Part shown: one piece after another, positions 12,444-18,699 of the stretch
How the letters are laid out: each line of letters opens with the position of its first letter
How positions within the stretch are numbered: the first letter of the stretch is position 1
From: an uncultured Faecalibacterium sp.
GTDB lineage: Bacteria; Bacillota; Clostridia; Oscillospirales; Ruminococcaceae
NCBI GenBank assembly: GCA_900765105.1
Contig: CAAFQM010000317.1
Coordinates: 1-25,455, forward strand
Reading direction: 5' to 3'
Length of the DNA: 25,455 nucleotides
Notes under the pieces: model-generated
Told to the model about the DNA's origin: nothing
Databases searched by the model: none
What the model saw: only the letters and a program-made list of their open reading frames with translations
Program-made: the position numbers and the translations under genes

Positions 12444-13695
12444 GTACATCACCCGACTGTCCCGGCTGAACCAGAAAGCCGGGCAGCTCATGCGGGAATA
12501 CATAGACGCCCACGGCACTGCCGACACGGACGACCTTGTGGCCTACGCTTACGGCCTTGTGACGAAATACGGCGAGGGCAGCACAGAGCTGGCCTGCCAG
12601 ATGTATGAGGCACTGGCTGAGGCGCAGGGTGTGTATGTGCCCGCCGCAGAGCCTGCCGCTACCGCCAGCTACAGCGAAGTGGCCCGCATGGTGAGCGCTA
12701 CCAAGGACCAGAACCCCGCCAACCTTCCAAACGGCGTCAGCCGTCTTGTGAAGCGTGCCGGTGCGGACACCACCCTGAAAAACGCCATTCGTGACGGCGC
12801 GGAATGGGCATGGATTCCCCACGGCGACACCTGCCCTTTCTGCATCACGTTGGCGTCCAACGGCTGGCAGAAAGCCAGCGACAAGGTGCTGAAGGGCGGC
12901 CACGCGGAGCATATCCACGCCCATTGTGACTGCGAGTTTGCGGTGCGGTTCCGTTCCGACACCACTGTGGCCGGGTACGATCCGGACAAGTATTACCGGC
13001 AGTACCAGGAAGCGGGCGGCGACATCAACAAAATGCGCCGCATTGATTACGCTGCCAACCGGGAGCGCATCAATGCGCAAAAGAGGGCGGCGTATGCGGC
13101 GCAGGCATACCGCAAGGATCTGGGGGCAGCCAGTAAGATCACACTGACCCGCAGAGCGGAAGCTGTTGAAATCTCTGTGAAGCAGGTCGAATCTTACAAA
13201 ACGCCGGTTTTTGTTTCAGATAAAGCGTCTATCAAGCCCAAGGCGCTGCATGAGGTCAACCAGAACACAGAGCACGCATTGACCGACTGGGGCGTAAGCA
13301 TTGACCGCAAGCCTAAAATCGTGATCGTCAGTGATGACGAATTGCGCGGTGCAGTGGGCGTCTATGACCCCTGCGAGAATATCGTTTACTACGCTGAAAG
13401 CATCGGCAAGAAGGCAGTGCAGGAAGCATCCGGCGGTGCTGGTGCCGTTGAAGCTCATGAAATGTGGCACATGAAGCAGGCAGAGGATTTCCGGCAATTC
13501 GGCTGGACGATCACCCGCGAAAATCGCGGGGAGTATCTCGATGCTCTGTGCAAAAAGTGCAGGGAACGCATTGACAAACTTGGCATTACGCGCGATAATG
13601 TAGGAGAAATCAGCAAATATGCTGCTGATATGTATTTAGGCGACCGCTTTGATGAAGTCGAGGCGGAATTTATGTCGTTAAGGAGGCGAACGTAA
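12415..13695 (+). CDS. MuF-type minor head protein with C-terminal HExxH metallopeptidase-like domain (candidate polymorphic toxin)
   Basis: A 426-residue protein overlapping the portal gene by 29 nt. Residues 1-235 are a phage head protein of the MuF/SPP1-gp7 type: helical N-terminus, then WIPHGDTCPFCITLASNGW, HIHAHCDCEFAVRF with paired Cys (140/143, 171/173), and AGYDPDKYYRQYQ. Residues 240-426 form a distinct domain with VEAHEMWHMKQAEDF, in which HEMWH (348-352) is an HExxH zinc site, and a downstream acidic DEVEAEF (413-419) that could give the third ligand, as in gluzincins. The C-terminal DNA is visibly more A+T-rich than its neighbours. MuF proteins with variable C-terminal effector domains are a known family of phage-carried polymorphic toxins. 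The virion location and injection of this domain are inferred. Confidence 0.82.
   Translation: MQISAKTWNEYITRLSRLNQKAGQLMREYIDAHGTADTDDLVAYAYGLVTKYGEGSTELACQMYEALAEAQGVYVPAAEPAATASYSEVARMVSATKDQNPANLPNGVSRLVKRAGADTTLKNAIRDGAEWAWIPHGDTCPFCITLASNGWQKASDKVLKGGHAEHIHAHCDCEFAVRFRSDTTVAGYDPDKYYRQYQEAGGDINKMRRIDYAANRERINAQKRAAYAAQAYRKDLGAASKITLTRRAEAVEISVKQVESYKTPVFVSDKASIKPKALHEVNQNTEHALTDWGVSIDRKPKIVIVSDDELRGAVGVYDPCENIVYYAESIGKKAVQEASGGAGAVEAHEMWHMKQAEDFRQFGWTITRENRGEYLDALCKKCRERIDKLGITRDNVGEISKYAADMYLGDRFDEVEAEFMSLRRRT
13571..13599 (+). promoter_or_regulatory. Putative sigma-70 promoter inside the toxin domain (TTGACA-N17-GATAAT)
   Basis: TTGACA at 13571-13576 matches the -35 consensus exactly. 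A 17-bp spacer leads to GATAAT at 13594-13599 (five of six consensus positions). Expected start is near 13606, about 90 nt before the 52-aa ORF, which ends at its own terminator. It is embedded in the 3' end of the MuF gene and could allow expression of the small gene in a lysogen without late transcription. Function is inferred. Confidence 0.6.
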
Positions 13696-13696
13696 C

Positions 13697-13855
13697 ATGT
13701 GCATATTGGGTTATCCCCCGGAAATTCAAAAGTTAGTCGATACGTTTGATCCTTACCGTACAGCAATTCTTGAAAAAGACTTTTCTGCTGTTCCTGAGGA
13801 AGCGTTGAAAGCGTATCATAAATTTAAAAACTGGGCCTGGGAACAGGATCAGTAA
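13697..13855 (+). CDS. Small acidic protein, candidate immunity to the MuF metallopeptidase domain (52 aa)
   Basis: ATG 13697 follows AAGGAGG at good spacing and starts just after the MuF stop. The product begins MCILGYPPEIQKLVDTFDPY, is helical, and ends AYHKFKNWAWEQDQ. It has no membrane segment. Hand count of one line across it (13741-13800) gives 40% G+C, versus about 62% in a TerL line, so it and the toxin domain look like a transferred cassette. It is flanked by a putative private promoter (13571-13599) and a terminator (13859-13891). Small genes directly after MuF toxin domains are often immunity genes, so that role is proposed. No family is recognised. Confidence 0.65.
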   Translation: MCILGYPPEIQKLVDTFDPYRTAILEKDFSAVPEEALKAYHKFKNWAWEQDQ

Positions 13856-13858
13856 TTG

Positions 13859-13891
13859 AACCACGATGCACGCGCACCGTGGTTTTCTTTT
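13859..13891 (+). terminator. Intrinsic terminator T4 after candidate immunity gene
   Basis: AACCACG (13859-13865) pairs with CGTGGTT (13878-13884), with an inner TGC/GCA helix, followed by TTTTCTTTT. It begins three bases after the 52-aa ORF stop and ends 27 bases before the lipoprotein start. It would end a separate transcript from the promoter at 13571, but also stands in the path of late transcription. Confidence 0.85.
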
Positions 13892-13918
13892 GCCCATTTT
13901 TACAGAAAGGAACGAACC

Positions 13919-14299
13919 ATGAAAAAGATTCTTCTCGCCCTTGCGCTGGCTGCATCCATTCTGCTGTGCGGCTGTTCCAGTGAAGCCGAAAAGGCCAACT
14001 ACAACATCTCCAAGCAGGCAGATTACTTCGAGAGTGAGCGCAAGATCACCGTCTACAACGCCCGTACCGACAAGGTGATCATGGAAGCCGAGGGCTACAT
14101 GTCCATCTCCAACAACTCAAACAATGAGCTTGTCTGCACGGTGAAGGTCGGCCCGGATTCCTACCGCAAGAACTACATCTATCTGAACGACTACACCATG
14201 TATGTGGTGGAGGACATCACCGGCACGCATACCGACCCGTACCACTACAAGCTCTATTTCCACACGGACGTATTGCCGAGCGTAGAGACCAAGCCGTAA
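13919..14299 (+). CDS. Beta-sandwich lipoprotein (phage moron type)
   Basis: ATG 13919 follows AGAAAGGAACG. The frame extends to 13856 but across the terminator and should not be used. The 126-residue product has a Lys N-region, hydrophobic core (ILLALALAASILL) and lipobox LCGC (16-19), so lipidation on Cys19 is expected. The mature part is beta-rich (KITVYNARTDKVIMEAEGYM, YRKNYIYLNDYTMYVVEDIT, HYKLYFHTDVLPS), matching the beta-sandwich lipoprotein family seen in many Firmicutes phages. It would sit on the outer face of the membrane. Superinfection exclusion is the usual guess for phage lipoproteins and is not shown here. It lies between two terminators, in moron fashion. Confidence 0.85.
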   Translation: MKKILLALALAASILLCGCSSEAEKANYNISKQADYFESERKITVYNARTDKVIMEAEGYMSISNNSNNELVCTVKVGPDSYRKNYIYLNDYTMYVVEDITGTHTDPYHYKLYFHTDVLPSVETKP

Positions 14300-14316
14300 C
14301 CCACACCTAGCCATCC

Positions 14317-14350
14317 AAAGCACTGTGCAAAATTTGCCCAGTGCTTTTTT
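14317..14350 (+). terminator. Intrinsic terminator T5 between lipoprotein and tRNA
   Basis: AAAGCACTG (14317-14325) pairs perfectly with CAGTGCTTT (14339-14347) across a 13-base loop, with a six-T run ending at 14350. It ends three bases before the tRNA, so transcription reaching the tRNA and all later genes must read through it or start afterwards. Confidence 0.9.
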
Positions 14351-14353
14351 CAT

Positions 14354-14430
14354 GCCGTCTTAGCTCATTCTGGAAGAGCGCCGGTCTCCAAAACCGGAAG
14401 CGGGAGGTTCGATACCTCCAGACGGCGCCA
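14354..14430 (+). tRNA. tRNA-Trp (anticodon CCA), 3' CCA encoded
   Basis: A complete cloverleaf. Acceptor GCCGTCT (14354-14360) pairs with AGACGGC (14420-14426), then discriminator G and encoded CCA (14428-14430). The D stem is GCTC/GAGC with GG in the loop. Anticodon stem CCGGT/ACCGG surrounds the loop CTCCAAA, with anticodon CCA at 14388-14390. The T stem is GGAGG/CCTCC with loop TTCGATA. It reads UGG. An isolated tRNA in the middle of the structural module is unusual. It could supplement Trp decoding in late proteins, resist host tRNA cleavage, or mark an insertion. Confidence 0.95.
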
Positions 14431-14523
14431 TGCGGCGGGCGGCGCGTACCCCGCCCAAGACCGGATAACTGACAGAGAACAGTGTAAAAAACTGAGGTCT
14501 CACACACGAAAGGAGTTTCCACC

Positions 14524-15060
14524 ATGAAGCGTGAAGACGTGAAGAACAAGATCCCCGGCATCACCGACGAACAGCTCAACTGGATCATGCAGGAAAACGG
14601 CGCAGACATCAACCGGGAGAAGTCTGCCGCCACGGCCCTGCAGACCCAGCTGGACAACGCAAACGCTCAGCTCAAGACCGCGCAGGACGGCCTGAAAGCC
14701 TTTGACGGCGTGGACGTGGCAGGCCTGCAGGAACAGGTCACCAAGCTGAAGGCCGACATGAAGGCGCAGGCCGAGGGCTTTGCCTTTGACAACGCGCTGG
14801 ACACTGCCATCCTGGGCAGGAAGGGCCGCAGCGTCAAGGCGGTGCGTGCTTTGCTGAATCTGGACGCCCTGAAGGGCTCTGCTGACCGCAGCACCGACAT
14901 TGCCAAGGCGCTGGACGATGCCGCAAAGGCCAACCCATGGGCGTTCGGCGATGGACAGCCCGGGTACCCTGACGTCAGGGATGGCGGAGACCCGCATCAC
15001 ACCCCCACCGGCTCTACCAGCGAGCAGTTTGCAGACTGGTTTGCGCAGGTGACCAAGTAA
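14524..15060 (+). CDS. Head scaffolding protein (GP20-like)
   Basis: A 178-residue protein after GAAAGGAG, immediately upstream of the capsid gene where scaffolds sit. The N-terminus MKREDVKNKIPGITDEQLNW is characteristic of phage minor structural/scaffold GP20-type proteins. A long coiled coil follows (about 30-90: ATALQTQLDNANAQLKTAQD, LQEQVTKLKADMKAQ), then a helical domain ending in a flexible Gly/Pro/His tail. It directs assembly of the major capsid protein and is removed or expelled before packaging. No protease gene is visible nearby, so cleavage, if any, must come from elsewhere. The preceding 14431-14523 shows nothing besides its ribosome binding site. Confidence 0.85.
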   Translation: MKREDVKNKIPGITDEQLNWIMQENGADINREKSAATALQTQLDNANAQLKTAQDGLKAFDGVDVAGLQEQVTKLKADMKAQAEGFAFDNALDTAILGRKGRSVKAVRALLNLDALKGSADRSTDIAKALDDAAKANPWAFGDGQPGYPDVRDGGDPHHTPTGSTSEQFADWFAQVTK

Positions 15061-15075
15061 CAAAGGAGTATTTTT

Positions 15076-15939
15076 ATGGCGACTGATATCAACCGTACCA
15101 CCTCTATTGCCCTGCCCGGCGAGGTATCCAGCGAGATCCTGCAGAAAACGCAGGAAAGCTCCGCGGTCATGTCTCTGGCCCAGCAGATCAAGCTGCCGGG
15201 TCTGGGCGTGACCATTCCCGTTATCACCGGCGACCCGGAAGCCGCATGGGTGGCTGAGACCGAAAAGAAGCCGGTCAAGCGCGGCACGCTGGACACCAAA
15301 ATCATGCAGCCCTACACGCTGGCCGTGATCGTGCCCTTCTCCAACCAGTTCCGCCGCGATGTGCCCGCACTGTACAAGCAGTTGGTGAGCCGTCTGCCGC
15401 TGGCTCTGGCACAGAAATTCGACGCTACTGTGTTCGGCGGCGTCACCGCGCCCGGTTCCAACTTTGATACCCTGAAGAGCTGCACCGCGCAGGAGATCGG
15501 CACCGATGCCTATGCCGGTCTGGTGGCCGCTGACGCCGACATTGCCGAGCACAACGGCATCCTGAACGGCTGGGTGCTGTCCCCCAAGGGCAAGGCGCTG
15601 CTGCTGAATGCTGTGGACGCCAACAAGCGCCCGCTGTTCATCAACAGCGTGGCCGAGGGCGCAGTGCCCATGATCCTGGGCTCCAAGACCCTGCAGAGCA
15701 AGGGTGCTTACGTCTCCGGTACCCCCAATGTGGTTGGCTTTGCCGGTGACTGGACGCAGGCAATGTACGGCACTGTGGAGGGCGTGCAGATCGCCATCGC
15801 AGATCAGGCTACGCTGCAGGATGGTGAAAATATCATCAACTTGTTCCAGCAGAACATGTTTGCCGTGCGTGCCGAGATCGAGGTGGGCTTCCGCTGCGAC
15901 ACCACCGTGTTCAACAAACTGACCAAGGCGGCAGGCTGA
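15076..15939 (+). CDS. Major capsid protein, HK97 fold
   Basis: A 287-residue protein starting 15 bases after the scaffold stop with AAAGGAG. Features of the HK97-like family are visible: an N-arm with IALPGEVSSEILQKTQESSA, the E-loop region (VTIPVITGDPEAAWVAETEK, KIMQPYTLAVIVPFSNQFRR), and the A/P-domain (GWVLSPKGKALLLNAVDANK, VVGFAGDWTQAMYGTVEGVQ, NMFAVRAEIEVGFRC). The small size agrees with a separate scaffold protein rather than a fused delta domain. It forms the icosahedral shell. The stop overlaps the next ORF as TGATG. Confidence 0.95.
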   Translation: MATDINRTTSIALPGEVSSEILQKTQESSAVMSLAQQIKLPGLGVTIPVITGDPEAAWVAETEKKPVKRGTLDTKIMQPYTLAVIVPFSNQFRRDVPALYKQLVSRLPLALAQKFDATVFGGVTAPGSNFDTLKSCTAQEIGTDAYAGLVAADADIAEHNGILNGWVLSPKGKALLLNAVDANKRPLFINSVAEGAVPMILGSKTLQSKGAYVSGTPNVVGFAGDWTQAMYGTVEGVQIAIADQATLQDGENIINLFQQNMFAVRAEIEVGFRCDTTVFNKLTKAAG

Positions 15940-16100
15940 TGGTGGAGTTCATCAATCAGCTGACCGGAACGGCCATGTACGTTGCTGAGGAGCGTGCGGC
16001 AGAGTACGCCGCCGCAGGCCATAAGCAGGTGGCGCGGGATCCTCCCGCAGCCGCTGCGGCTGAAAAGCCCAAAACCGCCCGCAAGGTCAAAGCAAAGTGA
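15939..16100 (+). CDS. Small head-region protein (53 aa)
   Basis: ATG 15939 overlaps the capsid stop (TGATG) and the frame ends at TGA 16100, ten bases before the connector gene. The product begins MVEFINQLTGTAMYVAEERA and ends with an Ala/Pro segment and a strongly basic tail (KPKTARKVKAK). Small proteins of this layout, a compact start 'VeF.n.ltGt.mwV.eeRv.ey..aGh' and a basic tail, commonly follow the capsid gene in siphoviruses. The role is unknown, perhaps head decoration or connector assembly. Translational coupling to the capsid gene suggests abundant expression. Confidence 0.75.
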   Translation: MVEFINQLTGTAMYVAEERAAEYAAAGHKQVARDPPAAAAAEKPKTARKVKAK

Positions 16101-16109
16101 GGTGCCGCC

Positions 16110-16478
16110 ATGCTTTACGCTGAAGTGCAGGACGTGGAAGCAGGCTTCCGCGCCTTGTCCCGAGACGAACAGACGCAGTGCGCCGCACTGCTGGCCGAAG
16201 CGGCCGTGATCATCGACAGCTACAACCCGGATGCAGGCGAAGACGCCAAGCGGGTGGTCTCCTGCCGGATGGTGCGCCGTCAGCTGGGCGAGAGCGACAG
16301 CGGGGTCTCCTTCCCCATGGGCTCCACGCAAGGCACGGCCACGGCGCTGGGCTACAGCCAGAGCTGGACGATGAGCGGCGGCTCTTCCGGTGAGCTGTAT
16401 CTTTCCAAGTTGGAAAAGAAGCTGCTGGGCGTTGGCAGCCGCATCGGGGCACACAGCCCGCTGGAGGACTTATGTTGA
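16110..16478 (+). CDS. Head-tail connector, Gp19/Gp15/Gp42-like adaptor
   Basis: A 122-residue protein after AGTGAGGTG. The N-terminal half is helical (VQDVEAGFRALSRDEQTQCA, LLAEAAVIIDSY), then CRMVRRQL. A conserved Ser/Gly-rich loop and tail follow (GYSQSWTMSGGSSGELYLSK, LEKKLLGVG), as in the Gp19/Gp15/Gp42 family of head-completion adaptors. It binds under the portal after packaging and, with the next proteins, forms the neck. It overlaps the next gene by 7 nt. Position directly after capsid genes agrees. Confidence 0.85.
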   Translation: MLYAEVQDVEAGFRALSRDEQTQCAALLAEAAVIIDSYNPDAGEDAKRVVSCRMVRRQLGESDSGVSFPMGSTQGTATALGYSQSWTMSGGSSGELYLSKLEKKLLGVGSRIGAHSPLEDLC

Positions 16479-16804
16479 AAGGGATCGATGTCACTCTCTA
16501 CACCAAGACCCAGACCGGCGAGGATCGCTTCCACGACCCCATTTATGAGGAAACGCCTGTCACCGTGCACAATGTGCTGGTGGGTGAGCCCTCTGCCGAG
16601 GAGATCACCACCGAACTGCAGCTCACCGGGCGGCGGCTGGCCTATACGCTGGCTATCCCCAAGGGCGACACCCACGACTGGGCGGACGCAAAGGTGGAGT
16701 TCTTCGGTCAGACCTTCCGCACCTGCGGCGGCGTTGTGCAGGGCATCGAGAGCATGATCCCGTTGCGATGGAACAAGAAAGTGCAGGTGGTGCAGTTTGA
16801 GTAA
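16472..16804 (+). CDS. Head closure / minor capsid protein
   Basis: ATG 16472 overlaps the connector stop. The 110-residue product is beta-rich: MLKGIDVTLYTKTQTGEDRF, VHNVLVGEPSAEEI, GRRLAYTLAIPKGD, KVEFFGQTFRTCG, NKKVQVVQFE. Its size, fold pattern and place between the adaptor and the HK97 gp10-like protein fit a head-closure (stopper) protein, often annotated as a minor capsid protein in Firmicutes phages. The stop lies inside the start of the next gene. Confidence 0.78.
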   Translation: MLKGIDVTLYTKTQTGEDRFHDPIYEETPVTVHNVLVGEPSAEEITTELQLTGRRLAYTLAIPKGDTHDWADAKVEFFGQTFRTCGGVVQGIESMIPLRWNKKVQVVQFE

Positions 16805-17117
16805 GGTGAAGATCAAGCTGAACAGCTCCGGCATCCGGGCGCTGCTGCGCTCCCCTGAAATGCAGGCGGTGCTGAAAGACCGTGCCGACACCGTGAAGGA
16901 CCGCTGCGGCGATGGCTACGAATCCTATGTGGCCCCCACCCGCGCCGTGGCTGTGGTGGAGACCGCTTCCCGCAAGGCCTATGACGACAACTCGGCCAAC
17001 AACACCCTGTTGAAAGCCGTCTCCGGCAGCCGCAGCGGCGCAACCGTGCACGAGCACAAGCGCCGCCTGAAAGATGGGCGTGTCATCACAGTGAGGAGCT
17101 ACCAGAGAAAGAAATGA
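16797..17117 (+). CDS. HK97 gp10-like head-tail joining protein
   Basis: The start is taken as TTG 16797, giving MSKVKIKLNSSGIRALLRSP, which fits relatives. GTG 16806 is an alternative start. The 106-residue product shows the family order: an N-terminal strand, the SPEMQAVLKDRADTVKDRCG helix, a YVAPTRAVAVVETASRKAYD segment, and a basic end (HEHKRRLKDGRVITVRSYQR). HK97 gp10 homologues act at the neck or tail-completion step. It overlaps neighbours on both sides (8 nt and ATGA), so translation is coupled. Confidence 0.8.
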   Translation: MSKVKIKLNSSGIRALLRSPEMQAVLKDRADTVKDRCGDGYESYVAPTRAVAVVETASRKAYDDNSANNTLLKAVSGSRSGATVHEHKRRLKDGRVITVRSYQRKK

Positions 17118-17446
17118 TCGAAGAAGTCATCTTGAACTACCTGCGGGAAAATGCCTTTTCCTGCTACATGTCCATGCCGGAGAAGCCCTCCGGCAATTTT
17201 TGTATCCTCGAAAAGACCGGTGACAGCCCGGACGAAGGCATTTACACGGCCACGCTGGCGGTGCAGTCCTACGGCAGCAGCGATTTTTCTGCCGCCCAGC
17301 TGAGCCATTTTGTGGTGCAGGCTATGCTGGACGCCGACACTCTGCCGGAAATCGTCTCCTGCGACCTTGTCACTGAGTACAATTTCCCGGATACCACCCG
17401 CAAACGGCCAAGATATCAGGCCGTTTTTTCTATTACACATTACTGA
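17114..17446 (+). CDS. Tail completion / tail terminator protein
   Basis: ATG 17114 overlaps the previous stop (ATGA). The 110-residue product starts MIEEVILNYLRENAFSCYMS and includes PSGNFCILEKTGDSPDEGIY, YTATLAVQSYG, a helix LSHFVVQAMLD and a final RPRYQAVFSITHY. This pattern is typical of the tail-terminator-type protein located immediately before the major tail protein in siphoviruses. It would cap the tail tube for joining to the head. Its last codons overlap a perfect intrinsic terminator (17402-17429). Confidence 0.75.
   Translation: MIEEVILNYLRENAFSCYMSMPEKPSGNFCILEKTGDSPDEGIYTATLAVQSYGSSDFSAAQLSHFVVQAMLDADTLPEIVSCDLVTEYNFPDTTRKRPRYQAVFSITHY
17402..17429 (+). terminator. Intrinsic terminator T6 within the tail-completion gene end
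   Basis: AAACGGCC (17402-17409) and GGCCGTTT (17419-17426) form a perfect 8-bp stem with a nine-base loop. The T run spans 17424-17429. It lies inside the last 15 codons of a coding sequence, 35 bases before the major tail protein gene. Its position mid-operon is unusual unless transcription is antiterminated or deliberately reduced here. Confidence 0.8.
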
Positions 17447-17463
17447 AGAAAGGAAGTATCTCT

Positions 17464-18066
17464 ATGGATGCAAAAAATGTAAGCGCCGCAAAGCCCAAGG
17501 TGGGCGGTGCCGTCTGGCGCGCACCTCTGGGCACCCCGCTGCCCACGGATGCAAAGTCCGCACTGAACGAAGCCTTTGAATCGCTGGGCTACATTTCCAG
17601 TGACGGCCTGACCAACTCGAACTCTCCCAGCAGCGAGAACACCACGGCATGGGGCGGTGATACCGTGCTGACCCAGCAGACCGAAAAGCCGGACACCTTC
17701 GCCTACACCCTGCTGGAAGCCCTGAACCCGGCGGTGCTCAAGTCCGTCTACGGCGATAAGAACGTTGCCGGCACGCTGGAGACCGGCATCACGGTCAAGG
17801 CCAACAGCGACGAACAGCAGGACTGCAGCTGGATCGTGGACATGGTGATGAAGAACAACGTGCTCAAGCGCATCGTGATTCCGGATGCGGCAGTGTCTGC
17901 CGTGGGCGATATCGTCTATTCCAACGGTGCGGTGGGCTATAACACCACCATCACCGCGGTGCCGGACACCAAGGGCAACACCCACTACGAGTACATTCTG
18001 GGCGGCACTGCCGCCACCCAGTCTGCCGCCGAGAGCACCGCAGACAATAAGGAGGTAAAGGCATGA
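17464..18066 (+). CDS. Major tail (tube) protein
   Basis: A 200-residue protein after GAAAGGAAG. The N-terminal MDAKNVSAAKPKVGGAVWRA and AFESLGYISSDGLTNSNSPS, with AWGGDTVLTQQTEKPDTFAY and LLEALNPAVLKSVYG, are the recurring features of Firmicutes siphovirus tube proteins. SWIVDMVMKNNVLKRIVIPD and a beta-rich end follow. It polymerises as stacked hexamers around the tape measure. The ten-residue polar tail overlaps the start of the chaperone gene. Confidence 0.9.
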   Translation: MDAKNVSAAKPKVGGAVWRAPLGTPLPTDAKSALNEAFESLGYISSDGLTNSNSPSSENTTAWGGDTVLTQQTEKPDTFAYTLLEALNPAVLKSVYGDKNVAGTLETGITVKANSDEQQDCSWIVDMVMKNNVLKRIVIPDAAVSAVGDIVYSNGAVGYNTTITAVPDTKGNTHYEYILGGTAATQSAAESTADNKEVKA

Positions 18067-18338
18067 TTGCAAAAACGGAATCCGGTTTTGAGATCGAGCT
18101 GGACGATGAAGCCATGAACGACGTGGAGCTGGTGGAGGCCATCGTGGAAATGGACACGGACGGTACCAAGCTGTTCTATGTGGCGGACCGCCTGCTTGGC
18201 AAGGAAGGCAAGAAGAAGCTCTACGACCACCTGCGTGACGCCAAGGGCCGCGTGCCGGTGGCTGCCTTTGGTGCAGCGATCGGTGAACTGATCCGCAGCT
18301 TTTCCGCAGGAAAAAACTCTGCATCCTCTCCGAACTGA
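18063..18338 (+). CDS. Tail assembly chaperone gpG (zero-frame product)
   Basis: ATG 18063 overlaps the tube stop (ATGA), with AGGAGGT at 18051-18057 upstream. The 91-residue product is acidic with helices VELVEAIVEMDTDGTKLFYV and LGKEGKKKLYDHLRD. It sits between the tube and tape-measure genes, as gpG does. The codons GGA AAA AAC at 18309-18317 contain the slippery heptamer A AAA AAC in frame. Zero-frame ribosomes stop at 18336-18338. It chaperones the tape measure during tail assembly. Confidence 0.88.
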   Translation: MIAKTESGFEIELDDEAMNDVELVEAIVEMDTDGTKLFYVADRLLGKEGKKKLYDHLRDAKGRVPVAAFGAAIGELIRSFSAGKNSASSPN

Positions 18339-18694
18339 TCGCATCGGACGAGGACGCGCTGATCTGCGATTTTGCGCAGTATTACCACGTTCTGGACTGG
18401 CGCAGCCTGCCGCCGCGTCTGGCGGCCACCCTTGCTGCAGGTCTGCCGGAGAGCAGCCGCAGTATGCTGCGGCTGGCCGGGCAGCGGGTGCCTATAGAAG
18501 ATCAGCTGCAGGCATCTGCTGCCGACACGCTGAACCGCATCGAGTGGTGGCTGCTGGGCAAGCCCGGCAGGCCGCCCAAGTCCATTCTGGAAGCTCTGAC
18601 CGGCACAGGCTCCGGCAGCGACACGGAGGATGTGCAGAGCTTTGCCAGCCCGGAAGAATTTGAAGCGGCCATTGCTGCGCTGAGAGGAGGTTGA
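18063..18694 (+). CDS. gpGT tail chaperone fusion by programmed -1 frameshift
   Basis: At A AAA AAC (18311-18317) a -1 slip moves ribosomes into an open frame that has no start near its beginning and runs to TGA 18692-18694. The T extension begins LCILSELIASDEDAL and continues with ICDFAQYYHVLDWRSLPPRL, AATLAAGLPESSRSMLRLAG and an acidic end, the pattern of Firmicutes gp15/DUF5361-type T domains. The fusion is about 210 residues. The frame direction and heptamer agree with lambda G/GT. A possible downstream stem (ATCGCA 18338-18343 with TGCGAT 18365-18370) is weak. The extension binds tail tube protein in known cases. Confidence 0.87.
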
Positions 18695-18699
18695 TGGAG

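Noticed and set aside
13190..13222. Hairpin ACAAAA...TTTTTGT in the MuF gene as a terminator
   Set aside because: The stem is mostly A-T with only a short G+C part and lacks a proper T tail beyond the stem.
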